A DNA stretch of 7,095 nucleotides, taken from assembly GCA_009827215.1 (NCBI GenBank), contig WUAJ01000123.1:1-7095 (forward strand), given 5' to 3'. This document shows positions 4,728-7,095 of this stretch, one piece after another (position 1 is the first letter of the stretch; each line of letters starts with the position of its first letter). The position numbers were made by a program, and so were the translations under genes. Under the pieces are notes generated by a model. That model saw only the letters and a program-made list of their open reading frames with translations, was not told the DNA's origin and did no database searches. The DNA is from Phycisphaeraceae bacterium (GTDB taxonomy: Bacteria; Planctomycetota; Phycisphaerae; Phycisphaerales; UBA1924).

Positions 4728-6230
4728 TCAGAGCAGTTCGTTGAGTGCAGATCCGATGAAGTTGGGGTCAGTGGGGTTGATGGAGAATGAGCCGTGGGTT
4801 GGGGAGGTGATGGCTTCTCGTTTGTCCATGTCGGTGAGTTCGACTTTGTTGGGCGCGTGGATCTCGATGAAGTATTTGGCGTGCTGGGAGTCGGCGTCTT
4901 TGCGGAGTTTGCCTGGGTTGGTGGTGGATTTGTAGGAGGTGCGGGTGTGGAGGGGGCGGACGGCGTAGCGGTCGGGGTTCCAGGGTTTGCGGGATTCGTT
5001 GTTGAGGTAGGTTTCGGATTCGATGCCGCGGCGGAGGGTTGCGGCGAGGGATTGGGCGGCGGCGCGGTTTTCTTCGTCGTTGTTGGGGACGGCGATGAAG
5101 GCTTCGGGACGGATGGAGGCTTGGGGTTTTGCGACGGCTTCCATGAGTTCTGGGCCATCTGGGATGAGGTTGTTGTCTTCGAGGAGGTTGGTGAGGACGA
5201 CATCTCCCATGGCGAATCCGACGGCGGGGGTTGGCGGGCCTCCCATGAGCTGGATGAGGTTGTCGTAGCGTCCACCGCCGGCGACGGCTCGTTCGCCTTT
5301 GGCGATGGCTTCGAAGACGGTGCCGGTGTAGTAGGCGAGGCCTCGGACGATGAATGGGTCACATTCACACCACTTGTTTAGCCCAGTTGCGTCTACTGCA
5401 CTTGCTATCGACTCAAATCCCTTCGGAGCCATCGATGATGTAAGCGGCTTGCCCTCTAGTGCTCGGAGATAAGATTCTGTGTCGTTATCTTTTGATTGTT
5501 CAAACAATACAGAGTAAACCGACTCGGGTAGCCCAATCTGGATCGATTCTTGTTTGAGTTTCTCTGGCGCTAGCTTTCCGATTTTATCTACTAAAGCAAA
5601 GACCCCATCAAGCTGGGATTCTTTTACACCCATTGATGAAAGAAATCGTTCGAACTGAAATCTGTCATTGACTTTGATTCGTAAGCTATCAGTTGAAATT
5701 CCAAGTTGTACTAACAAATTGACACAAGGCTCGATGGTTTCGGCGTCCATTAGGGCGCGGGTTTTGGGGGTGTCTTCGTCGGAGGGGAGTCCGATGATGT
5801 CGCAGTTCCATTGGAGGAACTCTCTGAGGCGGCCTCTTTGGGGGCGTTCGGCTCGGAAGTAGGGGCCTGCGGTGAACCATTTGCAGGGTTTGGGGAGTTG
5901 TTTGGCGCGGGCGGCGTACATTCTGGCGAGGGTGGGGGTGAACTCTGGGCGGAGGGCGAAGTCGGCTTTGCCTTGTGCGACGATTTTGTCGAGGGTTTCT
6001 TGGCCGCCTTTGCCGGAGAAGGTTTGGAAGAGTTCGGAGAGGATCCCTTCTCCGGACTTGATCGAATAGAGGTTTGAGGATTCGAAGGTTGGTCCTTCGA
6101 TTTCATCGAAGCCGCAGCGGAGGGAGGCGTCGCGCCAGGCGTTTTGTATGTAGCGGCGTACAAGGACATCTTGGGGGTAGAGGTCGCGGGTGCCCTTTGG
6201 GGGTTGGATTGATTTTGCTGAGTTGGCCAT
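4728..6230 (-). CDS. hisS: Histidine--tRNA ligase
   Basis: Class II synthetase that charges tRNA-His with histidine; acts in the cytoplasm. 500 residues against roughly 420-430 for many bacterial enzymes. Motif 1 region: QPPKGTRDLYP (9-19) to GFDEIEGPTFE (40-50). ATP/histidine site: FALRPEFTPTLARM (91-104). Motif 2: YFRAERPQRGRLREFLQW (124-141). HisA: VRGLAYYTG (295-303). HisB: AGGGRYDNL (317-325). Motif 3 reads TPAVGFAMGDVVLTNLL (334-350), where E. coli-type enzymes have GLERL, so the usual motif 3 Arg is absent; plant organellar HisRS, as I recall, shares this. The anticodon-binding domain (about 376-500) is longer and more polar than usual at 410-450. ATG 6230 sits right before the conserved N-terminus; the frame open to 6506 is the shadow of the divergent TPR gene. 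Residues about 166-291 are coded by AT-rich DNA unlike its flanks. Confidence 0.97.
   Translation of the reverse strand: MANSAKSIQPPKGTRDLYPQDVLVRRYIQNAWRDASLRCGFDEIEGPTFESSNLYSIKSGEGILSELFQTFSGKGGQETLDKIVAQGKADFALRPEFTPTLARMYAARAKQLPKPCKWFTAGPYFRAERPQRGRLREFLQWNCDIIGLPSDEDTPKTRALMDAETIEPCVNLLVQLGISTDSLRIKVNDRFQFERFLSSMGVKESQLDGVFALVDKIGKLAPEKLKQESIQIGLPESVYSVLFEQSKDNDTESYLRALEGKPLTSSMAPKGFESIASAVDATGLNKWCECDPFIVRGLAYYTGTVFEAIAKGERAVAGGGRYDNLIQLMGGPPTPAVGFAMGDVVLTNLLEDNNLIPDGPELMEAVAKPQASIRPEAFIAVPNNDEENRAAAQSLAATLRRGIESETYLNNESRKPWNPDRYAVRPLHTRTSYKSTTNPGKLRKDADSQHAKYFIEIHAPNKVELTDMDKREAITSPTHGSFSINPTDPNFIGSALNELL
5360..5735. other. AT-rich, skew-free block inside hisS
   Basis: By hand count 5401-5700 is about 42% GC with nearly equal G and C (60 and 66), whereas 5161-5340 is about 64% GC with G well above C (73 and 43). 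The block covers HisRS residues about 166-291, between motif 2 and HisA, which is the family's insertion domain. The reading frame is unbroken. Confidence 0.7.
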
Positions 6231-6237
6231 ATGTGGT

Positions 6238-6243
6238 AGGGTA
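6238..6243 (-). promoter_or_regulatory. Candidate -10 element (TACCCT) for a leaderless hisS transcript
   Basis: On the - strand TACCCT ends 7 bases before the hisS ATG, with ACCACAT between, and no Shine-Dalgarno is present. The expected -35 position falls on the start codon region of the divergent TPR gene and matches poorly (ATACAA). Confidence 0.35.
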
Positions 6244-6251
6244 GGTTGGTC

Positions 6252-6258
6252 AAAGGAG
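6252..6258 (+). promoter_or_regulatory. Ribosome binding site of the TPR-like gene
   Basis: AAAGGAG ends 6 bases before ATG 6265, an ideal spacing. It selects this start over the upstream in-frame ATG at 6190, which lies inside hisS. Confidence 0.75.
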
Positions 6259-6264
6259 AGTTGT

Positions 6265-7080
6265 ATGGGGATTACGGTCAAGCATGTGGTGGTGGCGGCG
6301 TTGATCTTTGCGCTCGTTGGGTTTGTGTATGTGATCGGGTTTTCGGAGATTGATCGTGTTCGGTCTCCACGGGCGCGGGCGATGGATGCTCGTCCGAGTG
6401 TTTCTCGGCTGGTTGCGAATGTTCGCCAAGGTATGGCGAATGGGCAGGGGCGGGTTGCTCGCACAGCGGGGGATGAACTGATTGTGCACTTCCCGAATGA
6501 TCCCAACGCGTGGCTGTATCGGGGGTACGCGTATCGGTATCGGAGCTGGGATATGGATCGGACGATCGAGCGGAGCAGCTGGGAGCAGTTGCTTCGGATC
6601 GTTGAGGGGTGGGACTTTGAGGTGATGGGGGCGGCTTCGTTGAGCAGCTCGCACTACATGCGAGGGTGGGCGCTGCGCGGGTTGGGGCGGGTGGAGGAAT
6701 CGCGGGCGGACTTTCGGGAAGTGGCGCTTATGGCTGAGGCGGCGACTGGGCGCGCTGTTGGGGTTGGGAGTGGGGATCCAGCGGAAGAGGCTTTGGTTTC
6801 TGGTCTGGCAACGGGTGCGGCGTACAACCTGGCGTGCTACTGGGCGGTGGCGGGTGAGACGGAGCGGGCGCTGGGGTACTGGAGGATGTGTGTGGACTCG
6901 GGGTATGACCTGAACACAGGGGGTGGATGGTGGCGAGTCGATCCGGACTTTGAGGACTTGTGGGACGAAACGGAGTTCTGGGAGATCGCGGGTGACTGGG
7001 ATCGGGCGGGGAGTTTCCCTCCTGAGGTTGACGAGGACATCTTGCATTGGGAGTTGATGGATCGGGATGATGAACCTTAG
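6265..7080 (+). CDS. Membrane-anchored TPR-like protein of unknown function
   Basis: 271 residues. A single hydrophobic segment at about 6-26 (KHVVVAALIFALVGFVYVIGF) with no clear signal-peptidase site suggests an N-terminal anchor with the rest outside the cytoplasm. The remainder is helical with TPR-style repeats: around 70-92 (DELIVHFPNDPNAWLYRGYAY), 129-157 (SHYMRGWALRGLGRVEESRADF), and 185-213 (AAYNLACYWAVAGETERALGYWRMCV). The last is followed by the DPDF-DLWDETEFWEI pattern (227-241) that often closes bacterial TPR arrays. Such proteins usually serve as protein-binding scaffolds; a specific partner cannot be named. The C-terminal 20 residues are strongly acidic. The start is fixed by AAAGGAG at 6252. 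It is divergent from hisS with a 34-bp gap, so both promoters must overlap the neighbouring coding sequence. No terminator is seen before the window ends. Confidence 0.85.
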   Translation: MGITVKHVVVAALIFALVGFVYVIGFSEIDRVRSPRARAMDARPSVSRLVANVRQGMANGQGRVARTAGDELIVHFPNDPNAWLYRGYAYRYRSWDMDRTIERSSWEQLLRIVEGWDFEVMGAASLSSSHYMRGWALRGLGRVEESRADFREVALMAEAATGRAVGVGSGDPAEEALVSGLATGAAYNLACYWAVAGETERALGYWRMCVDSGYDLNTGGGWWRVDPDFEDLWDETEFWEIAGDWDRAGSFPPEVDEDILHWELMDRDDEP

Positions 7081-7095
7081 TTTTGGGGTTGGTGC

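Noticed and set aside
6246..6252. TTGACC on the - strand as a -35 box for hisS
   Set aside because: It lies only a few bases upstream of the proposed -10 TACCCT, far too close for a normal promoter.
6231..6506. N-terminal extension of hisS by 92 residues
   Set aside because: It is the antisense of the TPR-like gene and lies before the conserved PPKGTRD start of HisRS.
1..7095. CRISPR array, insertion sequence, tRNA or rRNA genes
   Set aside because: No regularly spaced repeats, transposase motifs, terminal repeats or recognisable tRNA/rRNA cores were seen on either strand.

Overview
The window looks like a replication-origin-proximal stretch of a bacterial chromosome built around a chromosome-segregation centromere. 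A parB gene (1633..2859) lies beside three copies of the 16-bp ParB-binding site parS (TGTTCCACGTGGAACA) at 621, 927 and 1280. Across the parS cluster the + strand changes from extremely C-rich (about 38 G against 120 C in 1-240, hand count) to G-rich (about 104 G against 43 C in 961-1200). That is the GC-skew switch expected where leading-strand identity changes, so oriC is probably in or very near the window, although no convincing DnaA boxes or dnaA gene are seen.

Layout, left to right. The first 742 bases are the 5' part of a histidine kinase gene on the - strand, cut by the window edge; parS1 lies inside it. A 251-bp gap (743-993) carries parS2 and the end of the skew switch. A NUDIX hydrolase gene (-, 994..1554) contains parS3 and is divergent from parB (+). 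Downstream of parB is an AT-rich 236-bp gap, then a small lysine-rich coiled-coil protein with a winged-helix-like tail (+, 3096..3539) that ends at a good Rho-independent terminator. Convergent to it is a likely two-gene unit on the - strand: hisS (4728..6230), followed 20 bp later by an ABC-transporter ATPase (3628..4707). A membrane-anchored TPR-like protein (+, 6265..7080) is divergent from hisS with a 34-bp gap.

Organism. The flanks of genes sampled by hand are about 60% GC, and strand asymmetry is strong. The HisRS subtype, the small winged-helix protein and the mix of Shine-Dalgarno and non-Shine-Dalgarno starts suggest a Planctomycetota bacterium, perhaps class Phycisphaerae. This rests on recalled family resemblance and is tentative. 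No mobile element, CRISPR array, tRNA or rRNA gene was recognised.

How the parts fit. ParB loads on parS and, with a ParA encoded elsewhere, should move newly replicated origins apart. The small basic protein may be a nucleoid protein but is unproven. HisRS, the ABC ATPase, the NUDIX enzyme and the TPR protein are probably neighbours without a direct segregation role. Points worth a second look are the parS sites written into two proteins in the same reading frame, a compositionally foreign-looking block that matches the insertion domain of hisS, and TANNNT elements 7-8 bp upstream of three - strand start codons that suggest leaderless mRNAs.
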